Shown: in pieces, positions 45,253 to 55,562 of the stretch | How the letters are laid out: each line of letters starts with the position of its first letter | Position numbering within the stretch: the stretch's first letter is position 1 | Source: Microglena sp. YARC | Lineage: Eukaryota; Chlorophyta; Chlorophyceae; Chlamydomonadales; Chlamydomonadaceae | Length of the DNA stretch: 64,000 nt | Reading direction: 5' to 3' | Assembly (NCBI GenBank): GCA_022414725.1 | Contig: CM039463.1 | Coordinates: 54,543,774-54,607,773, forward strand | The notes under the pieces: model-generated | Databases searched by the model: none | Seen by the model: the letters and a program-made list of their open reading frames with translations, nothing else | What the model was told of the DNA's origin: nothing | Position numbers and translations under genes: made by a program

Positions 45253-46031
45253 GGTTTCGTTCCTTAGGGACCTCACGCATACACATACGCACGCATACGC
45301 ATTTTTCTTCGAATTAATCGCACCTGCCAGGACATCCTGTCGGCTTTCTGGCATTTGCTGCTCTCTTTTCCTGCTCTTCCCTGTAAGCTACGAGTACACG
45401 TAGCGCGGTTCTAGCAGTGAACGGTCCTGTTAGGCTCGACACGCACTAGGCCGCCCGCGACCTGTCTTGCATGGGCATCTTTTCCTAGCCTGCCCTGCCC
45501 TGTATGGCCTACGCTCTCGATTCTTGCTTTCACGTCCTGTCCTTTTGGTCATAGCTTCTAACGCTCCATTCCTGAGCATCTTGAGCGGTGATTGATCAAT
45601 AGTGCAGCATCGGCTCCATTGGCCACCTCGCCTGTACTTGCTTTAATTAGGGTACTCCGCGAGCCTGTCCTGCAGCTCTCCCTAGTTGCTGCATCAGTTA
45701 TTCAATAACGAAGTTCGTGCTGTCCACTTGCTTTCTTGCTCATTCCATCGCGCACGTCAGTTCGCCGGTGTACTTCCTTGCTTGCCCTTTGGTCCGTGCC
45801 TTCACAGTGCTACATATCCCTCATCGTATTCTGGACGAACGCGTCATATACAGTTACGTTTGAGGCATTATCAGCTGGTTACGCTCGCAAATTTTACTAG
45901 TACCTGTGGCAGGTGATATTTTGGCATCCTAGAGTTGCGAGTAATACCCCCTCTCTAGCCCACCACTCATCCCTGTCCAGCCTACTGACTTGTGCTGTTG
46001 CCTGTGCAGAATAACATCCCACAGAACAACC
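45253..46031 (+). other. Retrotransposon leader
   Basis: About 780 bp between the primer binding site and the gag start, without a long frame. A 76-codon frame at 45686 is not convincing. It may carry packaging signals, which is inference only. Confidence 0.5.
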
Positions 46032-49000
46032 ATGGTTACCGACGTCGCTGCTGAGCAGCCTACGATTTCAGTGGTCGACACCAATCCTGAAGGGATTGCG
46101 TCGTCTGACACTGAGCCCGACACTGAGCTCGGTGCCACGCTGGATGAGTCCGCCTCTGCCGACGCGCGGCCCTCTGTTTCAGTGGGTACGCTGCAGCCTC
46201 TGGTTGCCGGTTTCGTTGGTCTGGCGGCACCCTCGGGTGCGCCGACCGCTGCCCCGCCTACGAGCGCGGGCATTGCCCCGACGACGACGAGGACGCCGCT
46301 GGCCGGGCCTTGCCTCGAGGAGGTCAGCGCTCGCTATCACGCTGGCGCGGAGCGCAGGCGTCATGAGCATATGCCTGGGCACCTGATCGCGGCGGAGCAA
46401 ATTGGGCACCTCCGCGCGCAGCTCGATCAGGCCGCCATCGCCAACTCGGCCCTTACCGACCAGTTTACGACGGCGGTATCCGCTAAGGACGCCAACATCG
46501 CTGACCTGGTGCACCGCCTCGCCGTCTCAAGCGCGGCTACCGAGGCCGCGTTGGCCAATGGCGATCCTGCAGAGCGGCAAGAGCTGTTAAACAGCCACTA
46601 CTTCCTCGGCAGGGATCTGGCTAACAGTCGCCAGGAAGTGTGCGACCTCCAGGCTGCTTTCACTCTGGCCGCGGCGGACGCCAAGTCCGCTATGGATGCG
46701 TTGCGCACGGCGCTCGAGGCTAAAGAGACCGACCTTACTCGATCTCAAGCAGGTGAGCGCAGTCTTACGCCTGATGGGCATAGAACCAACCTGCCTTGCT
46801 CGGTTTTCAATCCATTTGCTCATATTGAGGACACACCTTCCCGCTTGGGTACCCCTCGCAATGTTTTGCCCACGAATTGCACACTGTTTCCCCCTAAACC
46901 GACGCCATTGCCTAACTCGCCACGTCCTCCCCCCCATGCAGAGTTCGCCCCCATTCTTGCTGAGAACGCTCGCTTGACTGAGGTCGTCGCGCAGCTGACT
47001 CGCGAGAACGTCGCCTTCGGTAAGCGCCCAGTCGCTGCTCCTGCTGCTGCCTCTACCACCGCCCTTACCCAAGCGGATGTCATGGCCATGATCGCGGCGC
47101 ACCACGCTGCTGCGGCGCGCAACAAGACAGTGCCGATGGACACTGAGGCCCCTGGCGGCTCTACCAGCGACGCCGCCCTCTTCCACGGGGTTGGGAACGG
47201 CAGGACTGTCGGGTGCAAGCATGCGCTTCCTCAGTCCGCTCGTCAGGACGACGCCGCCCCTCTGGACCCCATCTCTGCGCGCAAGCAGGCGTTTCTGCGC
47301 GGCCGCCAGATTAAGACGGCGCCAACCTATGCCAAGGCTGCAAAGTCGGATGGTCTCCTCCACTACCACTCCGCGGACCACCCCGTCGCGCCCTATGCCG
47401 ACGCAAAGTTGGCGGCGCATATGAACGAGTATGCTGACTGGCTCCTCCTGGATTGCGAGTCCGAGAACATCGTGGAATCTCTACAGGCGATTGATGATCT
47501 CCGCGACAGTATGACCCGTCTGTTCAAGGCATCCAAGATGCGAAAGCAAAACTGGATGCATTTCATGCCTTTGAACATCAAGGACATCGCCGACAAGGAC
47601 GCCGCCCTCAAAGGCTCTAAGCTGCTAGCCCACTACCCAGCGGCGGAGGCCAATGACGACAAAATGGACGAGATGTTGCCTCGTGCACCTGACAGGCAGG
47701 TGCGGGTTGCGGGGAATTCAGGGTTGTTTGATAAACTAGCTGTCGCTCAGGTAGCCCCGGCGTTTGATCCAGAACCATTTCGAATCCCCGACGTCTATGC
47801 CCCTTCGGGTGGTCTCACTGGCAAAATGCAACGTGGTTCGATCCCGCGGGGGGGCGCTACCCCTTCCCTGCCGACAGCGCCGACCGTCGCTCCCATACCA
47901 CCCGACGGCCCCTTTTCGGTCTCCGACTACTCGTCATCGGACCACGACTTAGCCGATTCTCCAGGTTCGCCCCGCCAGGTTCCACCTGTCACACCGACCT
48001 CGGATCGCGCTCCTCGGGCTACTCAGCCCGAGCCCCCAACGTCGCCCGAAGTACCTTCGGCGGATCCCCCGGCCCCTGTGCGACCTCGTGCGAAGCGCGC
48101 AGCTACGCTGCCTGCAGGCACCCCTTCGCCGACGCGACAGGCTCGCGCGGACACACACCTGGCCCCGGAAGGCCCGCCAGGTGAGCCCGGTTCGCTCCCG
48201 CCGATCTCCCCTCCTCCCGCCACCCGCGCCACTCGTCACTCTGATCACGACAATGGGTTCGCCAAGCGTGTTACTGAAATGCGAAAGGAATTACGTCTCA
48301 TTGAACACAAACTGTCGGACAAATGCTCTAGGGCTAAGTTGCGCAGATGGGTATTCAATGTTGTCACGATCCTCGAGCTCCAGTTCGCCGACGGTTACCT
48401 TGGTCCGTTCGAGCGCATAGTTCCACATCTGTCGGGCGCATTCACTGGCCAACCCCGCATCACTTACGACGAGGCTTGGTCTAGCAATGAGTTGGACGGG
48501 TTGGATTTCATGGGAATCGTGACATGGGCGGAATCGCTCCTCCTGCCCGAGCTATTAACGGAATCACACGTCGCTCTCACCAAACCACACGAAGGTGGCT
48601 TCCGCCAAGATACTCGATCCTTGCAGAATTATTACCACGCCATCAAGTCGGAATTTCGCAAAGTCCCCGGTCTCACCGATCGCGAAAAGTTAAACTTATT
48701 TCGTACGGGACTCTCCGACGAACTCCGCGCCGGTGCACACTCTCGGCGCGAGTCTGGTACTTTGTTCGAAACGATGGAGGATTTGTTCCGCTATCTGCAA
48801 TTGGACGAGGCGAGGAAAGTTGTCGCCGCTCGTGGCAAATCCTTGACGGACAAGCACGATCGCCATCAGAGGGGAGGTTACGCTAATCAAAAGTCGAGGT
48901 ATCCATTCAAGCGCCCCGCGGATACTAAATACCCGGGTAAGGACCTTGCATTCAATCGCGTCCAATTTACCAACTCCCCCCCCTCCGATTCTGACACTGA

Positions 49001-49533
49001 TTCTTTCTCTTCGCAGGGCCTAAGGACCACCGACGACGGCGGGGAGATGAACTCTCGCCCAGCCAAGAGCCCCAAACTGGCGGCCAACAGTAGTCGCAAC
49101 CCGGCCGGTGGCCGAGGTGGTGGAGGACGTAGTGCGACGCAACCGGCGCACATCGGCAAGCTGGGTGGATCGCCAAGGTTGCAGGTCCTCAGTTTGCAAG
49201 GTGCTGATCGCACGTTCGGGAGAGGCTCTATTAGCCGCGGCGCGGGCCGTGGTGGTCGAGGAGGATACGTACAGGGTGCTGGTCAGGGCCGTTCACAGCC
49301 CAGCGGGCCGCGGACCCCCGATTTTTTGGGTCAAGACCCTCAGAATGCGATGCATATGAACAAATCGGTCAGCGTCGGGCAGACCATCAGGCTTCAGAAC
49401 GGAGCTCGCTGCTTCTTCTGTTTCTGCTACATGAAGACATGTGTGCGGTCGCTGAATGCTGTTGGACGCTGCCGCACGCGGGACTTGCCTAACTGGCCTG
49501 CCCTCAATGAGACTACATGTCCCGACTGGGCCC
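46032..49533 (+). CDS. Gag polyprotein of a Ty3/gypsy-type element
   Basis: Structural protein of the retrotransposon. The frame is open from 45990; I choose the ATG at 46032 because it sits in AACCATGG context, 14 codons in. Residues about 118-236 are Ala/Gln/Glu-rich and look coiled-coil. Residues about 740-936 form the retrotransposon gag (capsid-like) domain, with LRRWVFNVVTILELQFADGY, a helical centre and GLTDREKLNLFRTGLSDELR. The C-terminal about 1020-1090 is an RGG-rich stretch (RGAGRGGRGGYVQGAGQGRS) that could bind RNA in place of a clear CCHC knuckle, which I do not find. Beyond 49533 the frame reads through the poly-T of a SINE-like insertion to 49787, so the native C terminus is disrupted. 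The protein is very long for a gag (about 1170 residues before the insertion). Confidence 0.65.
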
Positions 49534-49676
49534 TTTTTTTTTTTTTTTTTTTTTTTAGTTGTGAAAGGACTTTCACCCCAGGAGGTGGGTCTCCGGACAC
49601 AAACCAGCGACACGGAGGATTCAGTTTGAATGGTGGTGCCAATCCTACAATATGCAAAGTAGGCGCACTTAGGGTT
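49534..49676 (-). repeat. SINE-like repeat, copy 2, inserted in the gag-protease junction
   Basis: A run of 23 T (49534-49556) followed by the reverse complement of the 127-273 repeat body, ending at CTTAGGGTT. Insertion orientation is opposite to gag. The host frame stays open through it by chance, giving a poly-Phe stretch. Clear target duplications were not found. Confidence 0.65.
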
Positions 49677-49805
49677 GGTGAGAGATACCAACCCACGACC
49701 AAACGAACATTCACCACTACCCCTGTTGACCACGGCAGACAAGCTCCCTGCCATGACGGCAACGGTCCCATCCCAATTTGGGAATAGGAACCGGCCGGTC
49801 AGGTA

Positions 49806-51215
49806 TTGACAAGCCTGGATTGTGTAATTGGCGACGATAAAGTAGTAGTAGTCGAGCCACTTGAGCTCTTGTTACAAGTTCAAGAGGAACTGTTTTCTAA
49901 TTTGGGCTTAACCCCAACTATTGATGTAACTTCTACTAATGCCTTGTCGTCCCCTTGTCCACTAAAGTTCTCTACGGAGTTTGGCATGCGAGTCTCCATC
50001 GCAAACGAGTTCATATACGCGCACCCCATTCCGGAAGACGTCGTGTCGGTGTTAGAACACTATTGGGAATGCAAAAACGATGCACCCTTCGACACATCCG
50101 GTATGTTCATCCTCCCAAAGAATGCAAGTAACGATAAACATGTCTCCAGTCTCCTCCAAGGTATGGAGTTATTAAAGGAGTATCAATCGTTCGATCACCA
50201 TATGAAACCCCGCCCCAAGGGGTCACCTTCGAATAAGGTCGCCATCCAAGTATGGTATGACCCTCCCGACTCCGAACGGGCCGTCCAAATCAAAAAGGAT
50301 TGGCACGCGATCAACGACGTGACCAAGGCAGTATACTTTTGCCCCGCACCTGAGGAGGGCATCCCTAGTCCGGTTGAAACCCGTCGAAAAAAACACTGGT
50401 GGTCGGAGGCATTGGATCCCAAAGTTCGCGAAAGACAAATCGCTGCCAGACGGTCAACGAAGTGCATCCGTCGCAATCACGCACAACGAAATACGAACAC
50501 TTCCCCCGTGCTCATGACGCGAGCCAATCGGGTATACGAAGTCAACTCCGCGACTGCCCCCGATATGCTTTGCAACGCCCGATCGGGAGCGAAGCAATCG
50601 CTCACATTGGCAGACTCGGGCGCAACGGGTTGCCTTATGGAAAAGCAAACGGCTGAGGATCTCGGTTTGCACATCCGCCCTTGGGAAAACGCACGCGACG
50701 GATTCACTTGCGCTAACGACGGGATTATCAAAATCCGCGGGACGGTCACGCTCCCTATCCACATACAACGATATGTTGGCAAAGTGTTTGTCCATGTCGT
50801 CGACAAACTTCCTGGAGGATTAGACCTAATCCTCGGATCCGACTGGATGCGCGACGAAAGGGCCGTCCTCGACTACGATTGCATGACATTGTCGCTCAAA
50901 CGGTACGGCTGCTGTATAACCCCTATAAACAGACAGCGGGATGAAACGGCTCATTCCTTCTTCACCATGGCACTATCGGGCAAATCGACCGATGACCCAG
51001 TCATTACCAGTCGCAAGGCAGCAAAGCTTTTAAGGGCTGGCGCTAACCATGTCATGGTCAATGTCCGCGAATCACGAGCGGAGTTGCCGGCGTCCAACGT
51101 CACTGCCGATGAACGGGCGAAATTCACTCGGGGAAGTCGACAGATCTCTAAATGCGTACGAGCGCAGCGGAATGCACGCGGAACGCACGCGGGGTCCTCG
51201 ATTAGGCATAGCTAG
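49806..51215 (+). CDS. Retropepsin-type aspartic protease region of the gypsy element
   Basis: A 469-codon frame. Residues about 266-350 form a retropepsin: LADSGATG with the catalytic Asp near residue 270, then a beta-rich middle and the DLILGSDWM block near residue 342 that ends the fold. It would cleave the Gag-Pol polyprotein. The preceding 260 residues are hydrophilic and unassigned, and may be a pol leader or the displaced gag C terminus. The first ATG probably is not the native start; a gag-pol fusion was likely interrupted by the SINE-like repeat just upstream. The frame ends before any reverse transcriptase domain, so the element is truncated. Confidence 0.7.
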   Translation: MTSLDCVIGDDKVVVVEPLELLLQVQEELFSNLGLTPTIDVTSTNALSSPCPLKFSTEFGMRVSIANEFIYAHPIPEDVVSVLEHYWECKNDAPFDTSGMFILPKNASNDKHVSSLLQGMELLKEYQSFDHHMKPRPKGSPSNKVAIQVWYDPPDSERAVQIKKDWHAINDVTKAVYFCPAPEEGIPSPVETRRKKHWWSEALDPKVRERQIAARRSTKCIRRNHAQRNTNTSPVLMTRANRVYEVNSATAPDMLCNARSGAKQSLTLADSGATGCLMEKQTAEDLGLHIRPWENARDGFTCANDGIIKIRGTVTLPIHIQRYVGKVFVHVVDKLPGGLDLILGSDWMRDERAVLDYDCMTLSLKRYGCCITPINRQRDETAHSFFTMALSGKSTDDPVITSRKAAKLLRAGANHVMVNVRESRAELPASNVTADERAKFTRGSRQISKCVRAQRNARGTHAGSSIRHS

Positions 51216-51270
51216 TTAATGACTAATCACTTCTAAGCCCTATACCCGCGTCGCCTGTAGCTCGGAATCC

Positions 51271-51505
51271 TGAGACATTTCGCCTACATTTAGCCAAGGC
51301 GGATTGTCGTCGAAATGTCTCAGACTTCTGAGACATTTCGCCTACATTTAGCCAAGGCGGATTGTCGTCAAAATGTCTCAGACTTCTGAGACATTTCGCC
51401 TGCACCTCGCCACGCACGGCGGCTTGTGCACGTAAATGAGGCGAAAAGTACGTTCTTTTGAGACATTTCGCCTGTACTTCGCCTGCAGGGCGGTTTGGGC
51501 ACGGT
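51271..51505. repeat. 58-bp tandem repeat of hairpin units
   Basis: Four units begin TGAGACATTTCGCC at 51271, 51329, 51387 and, after an irregular 72-bp spacing, 51459. In the first two units the start is answered by its inverse, ending in AAATGTCTCA, so each can form a stem of about 12 bp around a CCAAGGCGG loop region. The array abuts the truncated retrotransposon. Confidence 0.8.
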
Positions 51506-52019
51506 GGTCGGAGAGGTCGCATTTCAGGAATATTTTCCAGGAGCATTTCTCAATTACACCAGGATTCGAGAAGATAGATTACATACATAATAAACTATGC
51601 ATCCATTAACCTATTGATCTACCTATTTATATATGTAAGCATCCTTACACATGTACATCCACTACAGCCCATATATTCCCTATATATCCATTAACCATAG
51701 ATAGACAGCGAGCAAAAAGACGACGAGCAGCCAAATTGCTGGCTGGAACCATGTAGCTAATTAAGTTCAAGTACAAGTATATACGCAGCCTGCAGGCAGC
51801 TATCTATTTGTCTACTTATGAAAACATAGGCCTATATATCCACCAAGAAGAAACGTCCAATCAAAGCTATACATCTATATATCTTCACTGATTCTATTTT
51901 ATATTTCCATCTTCAGCATGTGTAGTTCCTTCGTAGCAACAATCTTCATCGCAGCTGTAGCATTTCCATCCATCATTTTGCCCTGTAAGACATGCAGAGC
52001 AGGGCATGCGTTAGAGAGC
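51506..52019. other. AT-rich spacer
   Basis: Contains GAGCAGCCAAATTGCTGGCT (about 51729), also present at about 28314, so a small dispersed repeat. No gene is seen. Confidence 0.5.
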
Positions 52020-53597
52020 AACCAAGGGCAGAGTTAATGGCAAGGGGCAGGACGGTGCGGTGATGAGCAGAGCATGGCATGTGTTACATAGCAACCAATT
52101 GCAGGGAGCATGGCAAGGGGCAGGCATGTGCTAAACAGAGCAGAGGAGGCAGTATAGAGCAATGAATGGCAGGGAGCACGGTAAGGGGCATGGATGCGAT
52201 AAGCAGATCAGGGCATGTGTTAGAGAGCAAAGCAGGGAAGGGAGCAAAGTACGCCTGGAAAGCAATGATCAGAGAAGGGCATGCGTTCAAGAGGAAGGAA
52301 GGGAAGGGAGCAAGGCAAGGGGCAGGACCACAGTGATGAGCATAGTAATGCATGCATTTGAGAACCAAGGGCATGGATAATGGCAATTGCCAGTATCCCT
52401 GCCCCTCTTTGCTCTCTAACGCCTGCCATGCTCGGCTCATCACTGTCGTCCTGCCCCTCGCCATTATCCCTGCCCCTCATTGCTCTCTAACACCCGCCCT
52501 GCTCTGCTCATCATTATCGTCCTGCCCCTCGCCATTATCCCTGCCCCTCTTTGCTCTCCAATGCCTGCTTTTCTTTGCTCATCACTGACGTCTTGCCCCT
52601 TGCCATTATCCCTGCCCCTCTTTGCTCTCTAACACCTGCCCTGCTCTGCTCATCACTGTCGTCCTGCCCATTGACATTATCCCTGCCCCTTTTTACTCTC
52701 TAACGCCTGCCCTGCTCTGCTCATCACTGTCGTCTTGCCCCTTGCCATTATCCCTGCCCCTCTTTGCTCTCTAACACCTGCCCTGCTCTGCTCATCACTG
52801 TCGTCCTGCCCCTTGCCATTATCCCTGCGCCTCTTTGCTCTCTTACACCTGCCCTGCTCTGCTCATCACTGTCGTCCTGCCCCTTGACATTATCCCTGCC
52901 CCTTTTCACTCTCTAACGCCTGCCCTGCTCTGCTCATCACTGTCGTCTTGTCCTTTGCCATTATCCCTGGCCCTCTCTGCTCTCTATCACCTGCTCTGCT
53001 CTGCTCATTAAGTGTCCAGCCCCTTGCCATCATCCCTGCCCCTCTTTGCTCTCTAAACCTGCTCTGCTCTGCTCATCACTGTCATCTTGCCACTCGTATT
53101 ATCCCTGCGCCTCTTTGCACTCTAACGCCTGCCCTGCTCTGCTCATCACTGTCGTCCTGCCCCTCGCCATTATCATTGCCAGCCAGTTTGTACTCACGAG
53201 AGTAAAAAGGGGCAGGGATAATATCAAGGGGCAGGACGACAGTGATGAGCAGAGCAGGGCAGGCGTTCGAGAGCAAAGATGGGCAGGGATAATGGCAAGG
53301 GGCAGGACGACAGTGATGAGCAGAGCAGAGCAGGCGTTCGAGAGCAAAGAGGGGCAGGGATAATGGCAAAGGACAGGACGACAGTGATGAGCAGGGCAGG
53401 GCAGGCGTTAGAGAGTAAAGAGGGGCAGAGATAATGGTAAGGGGCAGGACGACAGTGATGAGCAGAGGAAAGTAGGCATTAGAGAGCAAAGAGGGGCGGG
53501 GATAATGGCAAGGGGCAAGACGACATTGATGAGCAGAAAAAAGCAGGCGTTGGAGAGCAAAGAGGGGCAGGGATAATGGCAAGGGGCAGGACGACAG
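52020..53597. repeat. About 71-bp minisatellite with two orientation reversals
   Basis: Units contain CTGCCCTGCTCTGCTCATCA, then CTGTCGTCCTGCCCCTTGCC and ATTATCCCTGCCCC. They run reversed at 52020-52375, forward at about 52384-53185 (some 11 units) and reversed again at about 53195-53597 (some 6 units). Short frames on both strands are by-products. Confidence 0.85.
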
Positions 53598-53938
53598 TGT
53601 CAGCATGAATTGCAGTGCTCTCACGCGTTTTATGACTTGGTGACTACTTATGTACTTCCTTAGAACTATCGGCTCTGCCAGTACTGTGCCAGCTTCCCGT
53701 AGTGACAGCTTCCCGTAGACTGAGTCATCCTTGAGTGACTCAGTGACAGCTTCCTGTTGGCTGCGTCACCGGTCTAGCCTGTACCCTGTTAGGTTCCAGG
53801 CTGCCGCCTCTTAATGGGTCTCCTGTGCTTGTAACGTTATTCTCGTCTCCGTGTATAGATTGGCGCGTCTGTTCAGCTGCTTTCATCTCTGTCCACTCAA
53901 CGGAGTGTATTAAAGCTAATAGGTCATTGGGCCCACCA
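53598..53938 (+). repeat. 5' LTR of the copia element
   Basis: TGTCAGCATGAATT to GGGCCCACCA. It matches 57551-57905 over CTCACGCGTTTTATGACTTG, GTACTTCCTTAGAACTATCG and TCGTCTCCGTGTATAGATTG, with a length difference in the middle where each LTR has its own indels. Confidence 0.8.
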
Positions 53939-53950
53939 TGGTACCACTGC
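53939..53950 (+). other. Putative copia primer binding site
   Basis: TGGTACCACTGC starts right after the LTR's CA end. It agrees at 9 of 12 positions with TGGTATCAGAGC, the initiator-Met primer site common in copia elements. Confidence 0.5.
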
Positions 53951-54939
53951 TTTGCAATGCACCTTATGCGTCGTCCTCTACTTGGCTTCAACGAGCTTCA
54001 TTCTGGAAGTTCCGAAGTCCTGCAATGCCGACGAATTGGCTGATTGAATGCGCGCCAGCGGCCTCTGCTGCCGGAGAGGAGAATCCTTCCGCCATCGTGG
54101 AAGCCACCCCCCCCGGTCATTCCTCCATCTTCTCTTCCTTTTCCTCCCCTGCCGTCTGTCGCCTCCTCCCGTCTGTCGTAGATGACTGTGACGTGCAGAC
54201 TCAAGTCGGCGACTAGCCTGGACATCGGTGGAGACACCCCGTCTTCGTCTGCTCGCGTCCTTGACGTAACATTTATCCGGTGTTTGAGGCTCTGCCTGCG
54301 AACCCGGAGGTTGCCAAGCCAACCAAGCTCCCTGTTGATGCTCCCCTGTCTACGTCGTCTGTGCCCCCTTTGCTCTGCCCAGCCGACGGTCGGCTACTGG
54401 CATGAGCTTGCGCTCTAGTGGCTCTGTGCTACCTTCTGGAGAATTTTTTCGATCAAGCAGGCGGATCGCCGGCACTGCCGTAGGGTTCGCCAGAGGAGGA
54501 CGACCTACGCGTCTGGCCCTGGAGATTCTGGAGGTGGTAGGAAGCAGGGGGGTATGGTCAGCACCACTACGGGTGCTGCTCCCTCTACCCCCCAACCGGG
54601 TGAGTCGAGCGATAGAGGGGGGGACTTGGGATTGACTGATCATCGACAGCGAGATATTATGACCTTTACATGCCTCGGCTCTGCTCTTCGCATCCTAGCG
54701 ATAAATTTTCGAATTCTGCCCTTGCGATTTGCGATTTTCTGCCATTGGTGCGATTTTCTGCACCAGGTGCGACTTGCTGCACTTTGATCCTCGTCTCCTT
54801 TTTCCCATACCTCAAATCTCGACTTCGACTTTACGCTTCCCCACCTTCTGTGATCCCAGGTCTCGCAGCGCCGGACTTCGCCCATGCTAAAGGCCGAAGT
54901 GGACGCCGTCCTGGCCCTAGTCCAGCGGCCGTGGAGGAT

Positions 54940-55562
54940 CTTTGGCATGATATCTTGGTGGATATTTTTTCTCTCTTAGGATCCTTGGGACCCCTGGGTG
55001 CGTTCCGTGGTTCGACAGAGGTCGCTACTTTGTCTTACCGTGCCCCTGGTTCCCTCTTTAGGTGTATGCACCAGCTACGTGAGTTTGGGTTCAAGTGTTT
55101 GAGTTCTGATAGGGCTTAGGAATTTTTAGTTAAGTGGTATAGAGGCATGGTTGATCTCGATTGGTTGGGGCAGTGCATGAGTTATCGTTGGCATACACTG
55201 CACAGCAGAATGCAACTGTGGAGAGGTACAATGGGGTCTTGCAGTCTGTAGCTAGAAGCATCCACCTGGAGTCTAAACTAGCTAAGTCTTTCTGGCCCTA
55301 TGCCTTCCTAGCTGCTTGTCACCTTCGTAATCTGCTGCCCAATCAGGGAGACATGACTCCATACGAGCTATTTTTTGGGGTCGTGCCTGATGTGTCGTTG
55401 TTGCGTGTGTTTGGTTGCCCTTGCTACGTCACGTTAGTCAATGGGAAAAAGCGCAACAAGCTAGTTAAAAAGGCATTATTTGGTAGACTGGTTGGGAATT
55501 CCCTGGTGAGTAAGGTTTATTATGTTTGGGTTTCCGATGTTGCGCCAGGTAGTAGAGAGTAG
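54940..55562 (+). pseudogene. Copia integrase, C-terminal half of the catalytic core onward
   Basis: 54946-55119 reads ILVDIFSLLGS, then REFGFKCLSSDRA, matching the region up to the second catalytic Asp. A TAG follows, then a shift into the frame at 55161-55562 with HELSLAYTAQQNATVERYNG, which holds the catalytic Glu. After it come FWPYAFLAACHLRNLLPNQG, TPYELFFG and LLRVFGCPCYV, the standard copia integrase continuation. It would join element cDNA to host DNA, but the stop and frame change make it non-functional as sequenced. The HHCC zinc domain and first Asp are not recognisable. Confidence 0.75.

Larger units (their letters stand above)
44891..51220 (+). mobile_element. Ty3/gypsy-type LTR retrotransposon, 5' part only (LTR, PBS, gag, protease)
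   Basis: The order is 5' LTR, primer binding site, about 780-bp leader, gag frame, a SINE-like insertion, then a protease frame. Reverse transcriptase, RNase H, integrase and 3' LTR are absent on this side; sequence after 51215 is unrelated tandem repeat. The LTR is nearly identical to the one at 62847-63194, which belongs to an element ending in a chromodomain, so this is the 5' part of the same chromovirus-like family. It truncates the LINE on its left. Confidence 0.75.

Noticed and set aside
53082..53624. 180-codon minus frame in the 71-bp minisatellite
   Set aside because: A repeat by-product; equivalent frames occur on the opposite strand where the array reverses.
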